Shown piece after piece: positions 16,857 through 24,756 of a DNA stretch of 64,000 nucleotides. The stretch is taken from positions 1-64,000 of the forward strand of contig JBMHBY010000003.1 in NCBI GenBank assembly GCA_049890195.1, given 5' to 3'. Below the pieces are notes generated by a model. It was not told the DNA's origin. It ran no database searches and saw only the letters and a program-made list of their open reading frames with translations. The position numbers and the translations under genes were made by a program. Source of the DNA: JAYQKL01 sp049890195. GTDB lineage: Bacteria; Pseudomonadota; Alphaproteobacteria; RS24. Positions within the stretch are counted from its first letter, which is position 1. Every line of letters begins with the position of its first letter.

Positions 16857-17352
16857 TAATAAAAACAATAAAAAGACTCAGCTGGAAACTTTATAAGGGC
16901 TTCTGTTTTTTCACGGGCACCTTGTTGGTGATTTACCTTTTTTGTTGTGTCTGATGTACATTTCCAAAGGGTTTGAAAGAACCTATTTGTCAGAGGATGT
17001 TTACATCGTAAAACGCACAATCTTCGCAGATTATGATGATGTTCAGATTCGAAAAACCGATGGCGAATACCTTTTTGAAGGGAAAGTATGGGACATTTGT
17101 TTTAACGCAAACTACATGGAGGTCAGCCCGTTTCAGTCGCGTCACGGTTTCATTTATGTCGTCAAGGAAAACAGGAAAATTCTTGAGACAGACCCTGATT
17201 ATCCTGAAACCCGGCGTCATTCAAACCTGTATGCACCCGATGGGGGCTGTGCGGCAAACTATTGTTCCGGGGCAGAGAGATCCAGGATGCGGCGTACCAT
17301 CATGAGCGCAAATAACGGGAGATGTCATCCTGCAGTTTCAAAAAAAATTTAA
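16853..17352 (+). pseudogene. Frameshifted single-pass membrane protein, possible immunity partner
   Basis: TTG 16853 overlaps the stop of the MuF gene and opens a frame encoding a basic N terminus and the start of a membrane helix (KLYKGFCFFTGTLLVIYLF), which hits a stop at 16952-16954. The frame one base back continues from the T6 run at 16938-16943 with LLCLMYISKGFERTYL and about 120 more residues to 17352. Joining them completes one transmembrane segment, so the gene is either broken by loss of one T or read by -1 slippage on the T-run. Translation from TTG 16942 or ATG 16954 is also possible. The extracytoplasmic part has no recognised family. Confidence 0.5.
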
Positions 17353-17867
17353 TCGAACTTTGACCAAAAAAGAACATAAGCCAGAAGTGGAAACAGCAGG
17401 ATAAACCCCATGGTGAGGGTGCTGAACCATCTGCCCTGAAACGCACGGCCCATTTCGCGGATTTTCCTGTAGTGCCGGATGCGCCAGACCATTTCCCATA
17501 TTCCGACATAGACACCGGCATAAGCCCAGCCGAAACCGAGGGCCATGACATTATTTGGCCCACTCGGGCTGAGGTGATGTTCACATGCACGATGGGCTTT
17601 TGGATTATCAAAACCCGGATAGCCGCTGTTTCTTTGGCACTCATGGTAATTCTGGAACTCTATATGTTGGCTGGCTCCAAGCGACAGGTTGATAAACACA
17701 TAGCCCAGCGCCACCGCCGCCAGCACCCGGAGGACATGTGATGTCAGCGTCCTTTCAGGGCCGACGGAAAACAACAGGCCCGGCGGCGTCAGCACCATCA
17801 GCCAGAACCAGATGTTGAACGGGATTTCGGTCAGATATTTGTAGATCTCATAAATGGGAATTTCCAT
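17349..17867 (-). CDS. Hypothetical membrane protein, about four helices
   Basis: A 172-residue membrane protein without a recognised family. Hydrophobic segments are near residues 17-35 (FNIWFWLMVLTPPGLLF), 45-62, 105-125 and 150-168. Between helices 2 and 3 there is a cysteine-containing loop (YHECQRNSGYPGFDNPKAHRACEHH) that would face one side of the membrane and could form a disulfide. Met at 17867 is preferred over the longer frame because the upstream part is not hydrophobic or conserved-looking. Its 3' end overlaps the convergent frameshifted gene by 4 bases. Confidence 0.55.
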   Translation of the reverse strand: MEIPIYEIYKYLTEIPFNIWFWLMVLTPPGLLFSVGPERTLTSHVLRVLAAVALGYVFINLSLGASQHIEFQNYHECQRNSGYPGFDNPKAHRACEHHLSPSGPNNVMALGFGWAYAGVYVGIWEMVWRIRHYRKIREMGRAFQGRWFSTLTMGFILLFPLLAYVLFWSKFD

Positions 17868-17995
17868 GTTTTCCTGCGCCGTTTGCGGCGTCCTTATTTT
17901 TGTTATTTTCACGCGGCATGACACCACTGACCATAGTGAACACACCCATCATGGCGATTTCAAGGCGCCGCCGGGCTTCTATCTTTCAATAAACC

Positions 17996-19144
17996 TCAGG
18001 CGTCCGCCAGACAGGACTCAATCGTCCGGTTGAAGCGGTCAAGCGCGCCTTCAAACCGGCCAAAGGTCAGATGCGTGTTGGCGCCGCTGTCGAGATTGGC
18101 GTAAATGCTTTCGCCAATGGCGAAGTCTTCGCTCAGCGTCGTCAGGGTGATGGCGTGGTTGCGCTCCCAATGCGCCGTGTCCGCGGCCTGATCCTGCGGC
18201 ACCAGCGTCGCCAGCCGCAGGCGGGTCTCGCCCGCCGCGACCGGTTGCTGGCTGACCCAGACAATATGGTCCTGCTGAACCAGCAATTGCGAAGCCGGAA
18301 ACAGCGTATAGAGCACATTGGCATGATCACGCAGACGCCAATTCTGGCGGGTTTCCGGGGTCAGCTCGGTCAGCGAACTGCGCGCCAGTATGGAGCGCAT
18401 GTGCGGGCCGAAACAGCGGTAACTCGACAGATTGTCCTCAAAATAGGGGCCGATGGTGGCGCGGTGCGCGACCTTGAAATGATAGGCCTCAATGCCGCCT
18501 TCCACCAGAATCTTCCAGTTGGTGCGGCGCAGCTCTTGGGTCTCATGCACAATCGCCATATCGGCCATGCCCAGCGCCGTCAGATCCCCCGCCAGCCCGT
18601 CAAAGGCGGCGGCAAAATCAATCTCCTGATCCGGCGACGTCTCCGGTGTCAGGACCACCCAGATGAAACCGAACAGCTCGCGCACCGGCAGGCGGGTCAG
18701 CCCCAGCGCCGCCTTGTCCTGATCGGGGAAGCCGGCGTCAAAATGCGGCGCCGCGACCAGCGCCCCCTGATTGGAGTAGGTCCAGGCGTGATAGGGGCAG
18801 GAAAAGCGTTTTTTGCACCCCTCACCGTCCTCCACCAGACGGGTGCCGCGATGCCGGCAGACGTTCAAAAAGGCATGGATATCGCCCTGCCCGTCACGGG
18901 TCAGCAACACCGAGCGCCCCATCAACTCGCGGCTGACGAAACTGTCGGGTTCGGGCAGTTCGCTGACATGCGCCGCGGCCAGCGGCACACGGCGGAAAAT
19001 CATGGCCTGTTCCTTCGCAAACCGCGCCTCATCCGTGTAATGCGTCACCGGGACACGCACAGCCTTTTCATCCAGAAACGCCGACTGTTCGGCCTTGAGC
19101 GCCAGCAGCTCCTCAATCAGTTCACATTGCGTTTGATGGTCCAC
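17996..19144 (-). CDS. Rieske non-heme iron oxygenase, alpha subunit
   Basis: A 382-residue aromatic-ring-hydroxylating-type oxygenase. The Rieske ligands are C96-R-H98 and C116-P-Y-H119. The catalytic iron site is EGGIEAYHFKVAH with H222 and H227 and acidic residues for electron bridging. The start is GTG 19144, with GGGGAAGGG just upstream. It follows the methylmalonyl-CoA epimerase gene by 24 bases on the same strand, so the two are probably one operon. No reductase or beta subunit is present. It differs clearly from the oxygenase at 4550, so it is not a recent duplicate. The substrate is unknown. Confidence 0.9.
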   Translation of the reverse strand: MDHQTQCELIEELLALKAEQSAFLDEKAVRVPVTHYTDEARFAKEQAMIFRRVPLAAAHVSELPEPDSFVSRELMGRSVLLTRDGQGDIHAFLNVCRHRGTRLVEDGEGCKKRFSCPYHAWTYSNQGALVAAPHFDAGFPDQDKAALGLTRLPVRELFGFIWVVLTPETSPDQEIDFAAAFDGLAGDLTALGMADMAIVHETQELRRTNWKILVEGGIEAYHFKVAHRATIGPYFEDNLSSYRCFGPHMRSILARSSLTELTPETRQNWRLRDHANVLYTLFPASQLLVQQDHIVWVSQQPVAAGETRLRLATLVPQDQAADTAHWERNHAITLTTLSEDFAIGESIYANLDSGANTHLTFGRFEGALDRFNRTIESCLADA

Positions 19145-19168
19145 AGCCCTTCCCCCGGCTCAACAGAT

Positions 19169-19573
19169 TTACGGTTTTTGCATCAGCTCAATCAGCACGC
19201 CGCCCATGTCTTTGGGATGCAGAAACACAATCGGTGTGCCATGGGCGCCTATGCGCGGCTCACCCAGCACACGCACACCCTTGGCCAGCATCTCGTCACG
19301 CGCAGCCACCAGGTCATCAACCTCATAACACACATGATGCTGGCCGCCGGCCGGGTTCTGCTTCAAAAAATTGGTGATGGTGCTGGTCTCGTCAATCGGC
19401 TCAATCAGCTCAATCTGGGAATTCGGCAGATCAACAAAACAGACCCAGACGCCCTGCTCCTCCATGGCGAATTTCTCACCGATTTTGGTGGCACCCAGGA
19501 CATCGCGGTACATTTTTGCGCTGTCATCAATGGAGGGTGTGGCGACCCCGACATGGTTCAGTCTTCCAATCAT
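19169..19573 (-). CDS. mce: Methylmalonyl-CoA epimerase
   Basis: A 134-residue VOC-superfamily protein. IGRLNHVGVATPSI at the N terminus, LPNSQIELIEP in the middle, NPAGGQHHVCYEVDD and IGAHGTPIVFLHPKDMGG are the conserved blocks of methylmalonyl-CoA epimerase, with His/Gln/Glu metal ligands. It converts (S)- to (R)-methylmalonyl-CoA on the propionyl-CoA route to succinyl-CoA. ATG 19573 is chosen over an upstream ATG because it gives the standard length. It heads an operon with a Rieske oxygenase, an unusual pairing. A carboxyltransferase that could supply methylmalonyl-CoA lies at 29674. Confidence 0.88.
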   Translation of the reverse strand: MIGRLNHVGVATPSIDDSAKMYRDVLGATKIGEKFAMEEQGVWVCFVDLPNSQIELIEPIDETSTITNFLKQNPAGGQHHVCYEVDDLVAARDEMLAKGVRVLGEPRIGAHGTPIVFLHPKDMGGVLIELMQKP

Positions 19574-19772
19574 GGTTTTTCCTTTTTCATTGTCTGCAAA
19601 GGCAGGATATTTGACCATCATCTAGCCAAACCAGCAGAGCGGCGTCAAGGGGCGTCAAACGGAATCCGCTCTGGCGTTGACCGGCATATTTCACTAGACT
19701 TGTCGCAATCACACCGCAGAGCCGGTCGAACAGGATCAACCGGCATGGGATGGTGATTTCGGGAGGGGAAAC

Positions 19773-21587
19773 ATGTTTCAACCAAAAGCCTTTATCGGCC
19801 TGGCCGCCTTGACCGCCTTGGCCGCCATCCTCATCACACCGGCCGCGGCCGAGCAACGCCAAACCCGGCTTTTGTGGGGAGACACGCATCTGCACACCTC
19901 CTATTCACTTGACGCCTATCTGCTCGGCAACAAATCCGCCGACCCCGACACCGCCTACCGGTTTGCCAAAGGCCTGCCGGTCGTCCATCCCGGACACCGC
20001 GGGCGGGTGCGCATTGACCGGCCGCTTGACTTTCTGGTGGTGACGGATCATGCGGAGTTTTTGGGCGTTTTCGCAGAGATTGACCAAGGCAATCCGGAAC
20101 TGTTGAGTCAACCCATGGGCCAGGATATCTATCAGGGCCTGCGCGAAGGCCGCGAGAATGAGATTTTCTCCAACATCATCAACATGGCTGCGCAGGATAC
20201 GGACAGCCTTGGCATTTTAAATGCCGAGTCGATCCGCCGCTCCATCTGGGGCCGCATGGTTGATTTCGCCGACAAGCACAATGAACCCGGCACCTTCACC
20301 AGCTTTGCCGGCTGGGAATGGAGTTCCATGCCAAACTCGGTCAATCTGCACCGCATCGTCTTCACGCCTGACGGCGGCGACAAGGCCAAAAGCTATTTGC
20401 CGTTCTCCTCGATCGACTCGACCAAACCGCGTGACCTCTGGGCCTGGATGGACAAAACCGCCCAAGCCCATGATACGGATTTTGTCGCCATCGGACACAA
20501 TATGAATCTGTCACTGGGGCGCTTCTTCCCTGAAGTTGATGAGAGCGGCAACCCGGTTGACCGCAGCTATGCCGAAGCCCGTGCCCGCTGGGAACCGGTC
20601 GAGGAGGTCATCCAGTACAAGGGGGACAGCGAAACCCATCCGCTGCTGTCGCCTTTGGATGAGTTTGCCGGGTTTGAAAAGTATGAACATCTGCTCGGCC
20701 CGACCAAACTGGAGGACGGCACCATCTCCATCAAGGCCACCCCGGCCATCGGCGCCTTCATGCGGCCGGCGCTCAAGCGCGGCCTGGAACTGGAGTCCAA
20801 AATCGGCATCAACCCCTATAAGTTCGGGGTTATCGGCGCGTCTGACAGCCACACCGCCCTCGTCAGTGTCGAAGAGGAGAACTTTCACGGCAAATACGCC
20901 AATGACAGCACACCGGAAACCAAGCATTTGCCGACTGTGCCGACCTCGGTCGGCTGGGATGCCGCCGCACAGGGCCTGTCCGCGGTCTGGGCTGAAGAAA
21001 ACACCCGTGACAGCATCACCGCCGCCTTCCGCCGGCGCGAGGTTTACGCAACCTCCGGCCCGCGCATCGGCTTGCGCGTATTCGGCGGCTGGAACTTCAC
21101 AGCCTATGACGCCCGCAAATCCGATCTCGCCGCTGTCGGCTACAAAAAGGGCGTGCCGATGGGCGGCGAGTTGAACGGCACGGAAAAAACCAGAAAACTG
21201 ACCCTGCTGATTCATGCCGCGAAAGATCCCGTCGGCAATGACCTGGAACGGGTGCAGGTCGTCAAGGGCTGGCTTGACGAAAACGGCAAAGCACAGGAAA
21301 AAATTTATGAGGCCAAACGCGCCAACGTCACCAAAGCGGAGGTTGATCTGGCCGCCGGGCAGACCAGGCATGAAGGCGGCGCGAAACAGTTTACGCTGAC
21401 CTGGCAGGATCCGGATTTCGACCCCGAGCAAAACGCCTTTTATTATGTCCGGGTTCTGGAGATGCCGACCTACCGCCACACCATACTTGACGCCATAGCC
21501 CTTGAAGCGGACCCTGAGGTTACAAAACATGAAACCGTCATCCGCGAGCGGGCCTATTCGTCACCAATCTGGTATAATGCGAACTGA
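19773..21587 (+). CDS. DUF3604 family secreted protein
   Basis: A 604-residue protein with a signal peptide cleaved near residue 27 (LITPAAAEQ). LLWGDTHLHTSYSLDAY and LDFLVVTDHAEF match the metal-binding blocks of DUF3604, a PHP-like hydrolase fold, and SDSHTAL and ATSGPRIGLRVFGGW follow in the second half. The family has no settled biochemical role; a periplasmic metal-dependent hydrolase is the likely type. GGGAGGGG precedes the ATG. An SSS symporter pair follows on the same strand, 91 bases away. A second family member is at 42049. Confidence 0.85.
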   Translation: MFQPKAFIGLAALTALAAILITPAAAEQRQTRLLWGDTHLHTSYSLDAYLLGNKSADPDTAYRFAKGLPVVHPGHRGRVRIDRPLDFLVVTDHAEFLGVFAEIDQGNPELLSQPMGQDIYQGLREGRENEIFSNIINMAAQDTDSLGILNAESIRRSIWGRMVDFADKHNEPGTFTSFAGWEWSSMPNSVNLHRIVFTPDGGDKAKSYLPFSSIDSTKPRDLWAWMDKTAQAHDTDFVAIGHNMNLSLGRFFPEVDESGNPVDRSYAEARARWEPVEEVIQYKGDSETHPLLSPLDEFAGFEKYEHLLGPTKLEDGTISIKATPAIGAFMRPALKRGLELESKIGINPYKFGVIGASDSHTALVSVEEENFHGKYANDSTPETKHLPTVPTSVGWDAAAQGLSAVWAEENTRDSITAAFRRREVYATSGPRIGLRVFGGWNFTAYDARKSDLAAVGYKKGVPMGGELNGTEKTRKLTLLIHAAKDPVGNDLERVQVVKGWLDENGKAQEKIYEAKRANVTKAEVDLAAGQTRHEGGAKQFTLTWQDPDFDPEQNAFYYVRVLEMPTYRHTILDAIALEADPEVTKHETVIRERAYSSPIWYNAN

Positions 21588-21678
21588 CAGGACCTGCTGA
21601 CGGTCCACGGCACCGGTCTCACATGAAGTTTCGTAAATGGCTGTATGACCGGGCAGCCGGTACATAGGAGGGTAACAG

Positions 21679-21945
21679 ATGACATCACAGGACAATCGCA
21701 CCGCCTATTGGCGCGCCACCTTGCGCCTGACCCTCGGGCTTTTGATGGTCTGGTTCGCTGTTTCCTATGGCGCCGGCATTTTGTTCCGCGACACACTCGA
21801 CAATTTGTCCATTGGCGGTGCACCGCTTGGCTTCTGGTTTGCCCAGCAGGGCGCCATTTACTGCTTTGTCGCCCTGGTTTTTTACTACTGCTTCGCCATG
21901 CGCCGCCTTGAGCGCAAATACGGCATCGAAGACGACAGCAATTAG
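21679..21945 (+). CDS. DUF4212 small symporter subunit
   Basis: An 88-residue protein with two membrane helices (LGLLMVWFAVSYGAGILF and GAIYCFVALVFYYCFAM) and a charged cytoplasmic tail. It matches DUF4212, the small partner always encoded before VC_2705-type sodium:solute symporters. AGGAGGG lies 8 bases before the ATG. The large subunit begins 10 bases downstream, so both are probably made together. Confidence 0.9.
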   Translation: MTSQDNRTAYWRATLRLTLGLLMVWFAVSYGAGILFRDTLDNLSIGGAPLGFWFAQQGAIYCFVALVFYYCFAMRRLERKYGIEDDSN

Positions 21946-21955
21946 GGGGCCGGTC

Positions 21956-23668
21956 ATGGGGCAGGATTTCTGGACATATTTTTTCGTCATTGTCACCTTC
22001 GGGCTGTATATCGGTATTGCGGTGAAATCGCGCGCCGGCTCAACGGATGATTTTTACGTCGCCGGCCATGACGTGCATCCGGTGATGAACGGCATGGCCA
22101 CGGCAGCCGACTGGATGTCCGCCGCTTCGTTCCTGTCCATGGCGGGCCTGATCGCCTTTCTCGGCTATGGCGGGTCGGTCTATCTGATGGGCTGGACCGG
22201 GGGCTATGTTTTACTGGCGCTTTTATTGGCACCTTTCCTGCGCGAGTTCGGCAAATTCACCGTGCCGGATTTTGTCGGCGACCGCTATTATTCCGGTTTT
22301 GCCCGTGTGGTGGCTGTCATCTGCGCGCTGTTTGTATCCTTCACTTACATTGCCGGTCAGATGAAAGGCGTCGGTGTCGCCTTTTCCGGATTCCTCGGCG
22401 TGCCGGCCAATGTCGGCATTTTGATCGGCATGGTGGTTGTCTTCTTTTATGCCGTGCTGGGCGGCATGAAAGGCATCACCTATACTCAGGTGGCGCAATA
22501 TTGTGTTCTGATTTTCGCCTATACGATCCCGGCGGTTTTCATCTCCCTGATCATCACCGGCATGCCGCTGCCGCAAATCGGCTTTGTCGCCAACATTGCC
22601 GGCAGTGACACGGCAATGCTGGACAAGCTGAACACGGTGCTCACGGATCTCGGGTTCACCGAATACACGCAAAGCACCAAATCCATGATGGACACTTTCG
22701 CCATCACCGCCGCCCTGATGTTCGGCACAGCCGGCCTGCCGCATGTCATCATCCGTTTTTTCACGGTCAAATCGGCACAGGCGGCACGGATTTCAGCAGG
22801 CTGGGCGCTGGTCTTCATCGCCATTCTCTACACCACGGCGCCGGCGGTCGGGGCGTTTGCGCGGCTGAACTTCATCGACACGGTGAATGAAGCCCATTAC
22901 ACTCCCCGGCAGGATGCACAGGTCAAAACCGTCCCGGACTGGTTCAAAAACTGGGAAAAGACCGGCTATGTGAAGTTCGAGGACAAAAACGGCGACGGCG
23001 TTATGCAGTATCGCGGCCCGGCTGCGCCTGACGGGATGGAGAATGAGGTGACGGCCAACCGTGACATTTTCGTTTTGGCCAATCCGGAAATCGCCCGACT
23101 GCCGGCCTGGGTCATCGGCCTTGTGGTCGCCGGAGGGATGGCGGCGGCCCTGTCAACAGCGGCGGGTCTGCTCATGGTCATCTCATCAGCCATCAGCCAT
23201 GATTTGTGCCGCAAGACCTTTTTCCCGGCCATGAACGACCGCACGGAACTGGTCATTGCCCGCGTCGCCGCGGCCGGGTCAGTTGTCGCTGCCGGCCTGT
23301 TGGGCATTTATGCCTCCCAACTCGGCTTTGTGGCACAGGTGGTCGCCTTCGCTTTCGGGTTGGCGGCGGCGTCGCTGTTCCCGGTCATTTTCCTCGGCAT
23401 CTTCTGGAAACGCATGAACCGGGAGGGCGCCATCGCCGCCATGCTGACCGGCCTGGTGACGACCTTTTCCTATATTGTCTATTTCAAATTCATGGGCGGC
23501 ACGCAGGATCAATGGCTGTTCGGGGTTTCGCCGGAGGGCATCGGTTTTGTCTTTATGGGGCTGGCCCTGTTGATTGGCGCCGTTACGGCCTTGGCGACAC
23601 CCCCGCCGCCTGAGGACGTACAGCAACTGGTTGAGGACATCCGCATCCCAGGCGGCAGCAAGGCTTAA
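21956..23668 (+). CDS. Sodium:solute symporter (SSS), VC_2705 type
   Basis: A 570-residue, about 13-helix transporter of the SSS family, acetate-permease-like branch. GSTDDFYVAGHDVHPVMNGMATAADWMSAASFL near residues 28-60 and the conserved YAVLGGMKGITYTQ loop near residue 165 are diagnostic. A hydrophilic loop (about residues 310-365, with FEDKNGDGVMQYRG) is typical of this subfamily. The open frame reaches back to 21767, but ATG 21956 after AGGGGGC is the family start. It probably takes up a short organic acid with sodium. Confidence 0.9.
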   Translation: MGQDFWTYFFVIVTFGLYIGIAVKSRAGSTDDFYVAGHDVHPVMNGMATAADWMSAASFLSMAGLIAFLGYGGSVYLMGWTGGYVLLALLLAPFLREFGKFTVPDFVGDRYYSGFARVVAVICALFVSFTYIAGQMKGVGVAFSGFLGVPANVGILIGMVVVFFYAVLGGMKGITYTQVAQYCVLIFAYTIPAVFISLIITGMPLPQIGFVANIAGSDTAMLDKLNTVLTDLGFTEYTQSTKSMMDTFAITAALMFGTAGLPHVIIRFFTVKSAQAARISAGWALVFIAILYTTAPAVGAFARLNFIDTVNEAHYTPRQDAQVKTVPDWFKNWEKTGYVKFEDKNGDGVMQYRGPAAPDGMENEVTANRDIFVLANPEIARLPAWVIGLVVAGGMAAALSTAAGLLMVISSAISHDLCRKTFFPAMNDRTELVIARVAAAGSVVAAGLLGIYASQLGFVAQVVAFAFGLAAASLFPVIFLGIFWKRMNREGAIAAMLTGLVTTFSYIVYFKFMGGTQDQWLFGVSPEGIGFVFMGLALLIGAVTALATPPPPEDVQQLVEDIRIPGGSKA

Positions 23669-23692
23669 GCTGCTTCTACCGCACAAAAAGAA

Positions 23693-23721
23693 ACGGGCGT
23701 ACCGAAGTACGCCCGTTTTTA
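23693..23721. terminator. Bidirectional Rho-independent terminator
   Basis: The hairpin ACGGGCGTA-ccgaag-TACGCCCGT (23693-23701 and 23708-23716) is flanked by A-rich sequence on the left and TTTTT on the right, so it can end transcription from both convergent sides (symporter and Rieske gene). Confidence 0.88.
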
Positions 23722-23739
23722 TGTCCGAGAGCCGATCGC

Positions 23740-24747
23740 TTATTCGGCGGCTTCGGCGTCAATATAGAACTGTGAGAAATACTCACGGAACCGCAAAATC
23801 GGGCCGTCACCGTCACACAGAAGCGGCTTGGGACGATATTTCTTGTTGTCCCACACAATCAGGTCAACGGACTCAAAACCGGCGGAGTCCTCTCCTTCAG
23901 CCTCACCGATGGAGTGGTGATAGAGATGCTCGGCAATGGCGGCTTCATTTGATCCTTCATCATATTTTTTCCAGGTGAAGGCCATGCGGGTGCGGGTCAA
24001 TTCAGCATTGACCGGTGTGGACATGGCAAACATCAGCATGGCAACACCTTCCTTGCAGTGACGGGTTTCAGAAATACCCGGACCATAACCGGTGCCGTAA
24101 ATATAGCCTTCCATGATGTCATATTTGGAAATCGCGCCGTCATATTCGAACTCAACACCCGGAATGATCGGTGCGCCGTGCAGGAACTTCAGATGCGGGG
24201 TGTCCACACTGTTTTCCGCGATTTCCTGAATGCAGGTCCCGATGTCCCAGGCGTGGTAGCGGACCTCCACATGGGCGTCAGGGTCTTCAAACTCCGGCAC
24301 AACCGGCAGATCCCAAAGCGGGGCCTCCTCATTCGGATGATACCAGGCAAACACCATGCCGTATTTCTCGACGACCGGCAAGGCTTTCAGCACAGGCTTC
24401 TTTTTGCAGATGCCGGGCATGACCTTGCCGTAGGGGATTTCCTTGCACCAGCCTTCAGTGTCAAACTGCCAGTGGTGGAACGGGCAACGGATGTTATTGC
24501 CGTGGACTTCGCCGCCATGGCCCAGATGAGCGCCAAGATGCGGGCAATATGGATCGGTCATGCCGACTTTGCCGTCTTCGCCGCGGAACAAAACCCATTC
24601 CTTGCCGAAAATCTGCTCTATCTTGATTTCACCCGGTTGGATTTCATGTGAATACTGCACACAAAACCAGCCATAGGGTATGGGGAACGGGCATCTTTCA
24701 AGCTCGTCCCCGGTTTGGATTCTTTCCAGATCAATTGGTGCGTTCAT
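23740..24747 (-). CDS. Rieske oxygenase, KshA/DAF-36-like
   Basis: A 335-residue Rieske oxygenase with ligands C68-P-H70 and C88-P-F-H91, and a mononuclear iron site ENSVDTPHLKFLH (D182, H185, H190). N-x-x-D-x-x-H-x4-H together with the short length resembles 3-ketosteroid 9-alpha-hydroxylase oxygenase (KshA) and the cholesterol 7-desaturase DAF-36/Neverland branch, so a sterol or other polycyclic terpenoid is a plausible substrate. It lies 9 bases after the P450 gene on the same strand, clearly an operon. The reductase partner is not in the window. Confidence 0.88.
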   Translation of the reverse strand: MNAPIDLERIQTGDELERCPFPIPYGWFCVQYSHEIQPGEIKIEQIFGKEWVLFRGEDGKVGMTDPYCPHLGAHLGHGGEVHGNNIRCPFHHWQFDTEGWCKEIPYGKVMPGICKKKPVLKALPVVEKYGMVFAWYHPNEEAPLWDLPVVPEFEDPDAHVEVRYHAWDIGTCIQEIAENSVDTPHLKFLHGAPIIPGVEFEYDGAISKYDIMEGYIYGTGYGPGISETRHCKEGVAMLMFAMSTPVNAELTRTRMAFTWKKYDEGSNEAAIAEHLYHHSIGEAEGEDSAGFESVDLIVWDNKKYRPKPLLCDGDGPILRFREYFSQFYIDAEAAE

Positions 24748-24756
24748 TTTTCTCTC

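Noticed and set aside
18071..19756. Open frame of 561 codons on the plus strand
   Set aside because: It lies antisense to the Rieske and epimerase genes, which have full domain motifs; it shows low-complexity Arg/Gln/His-rich composition typical of a shadow of high-G+C coding sequence.
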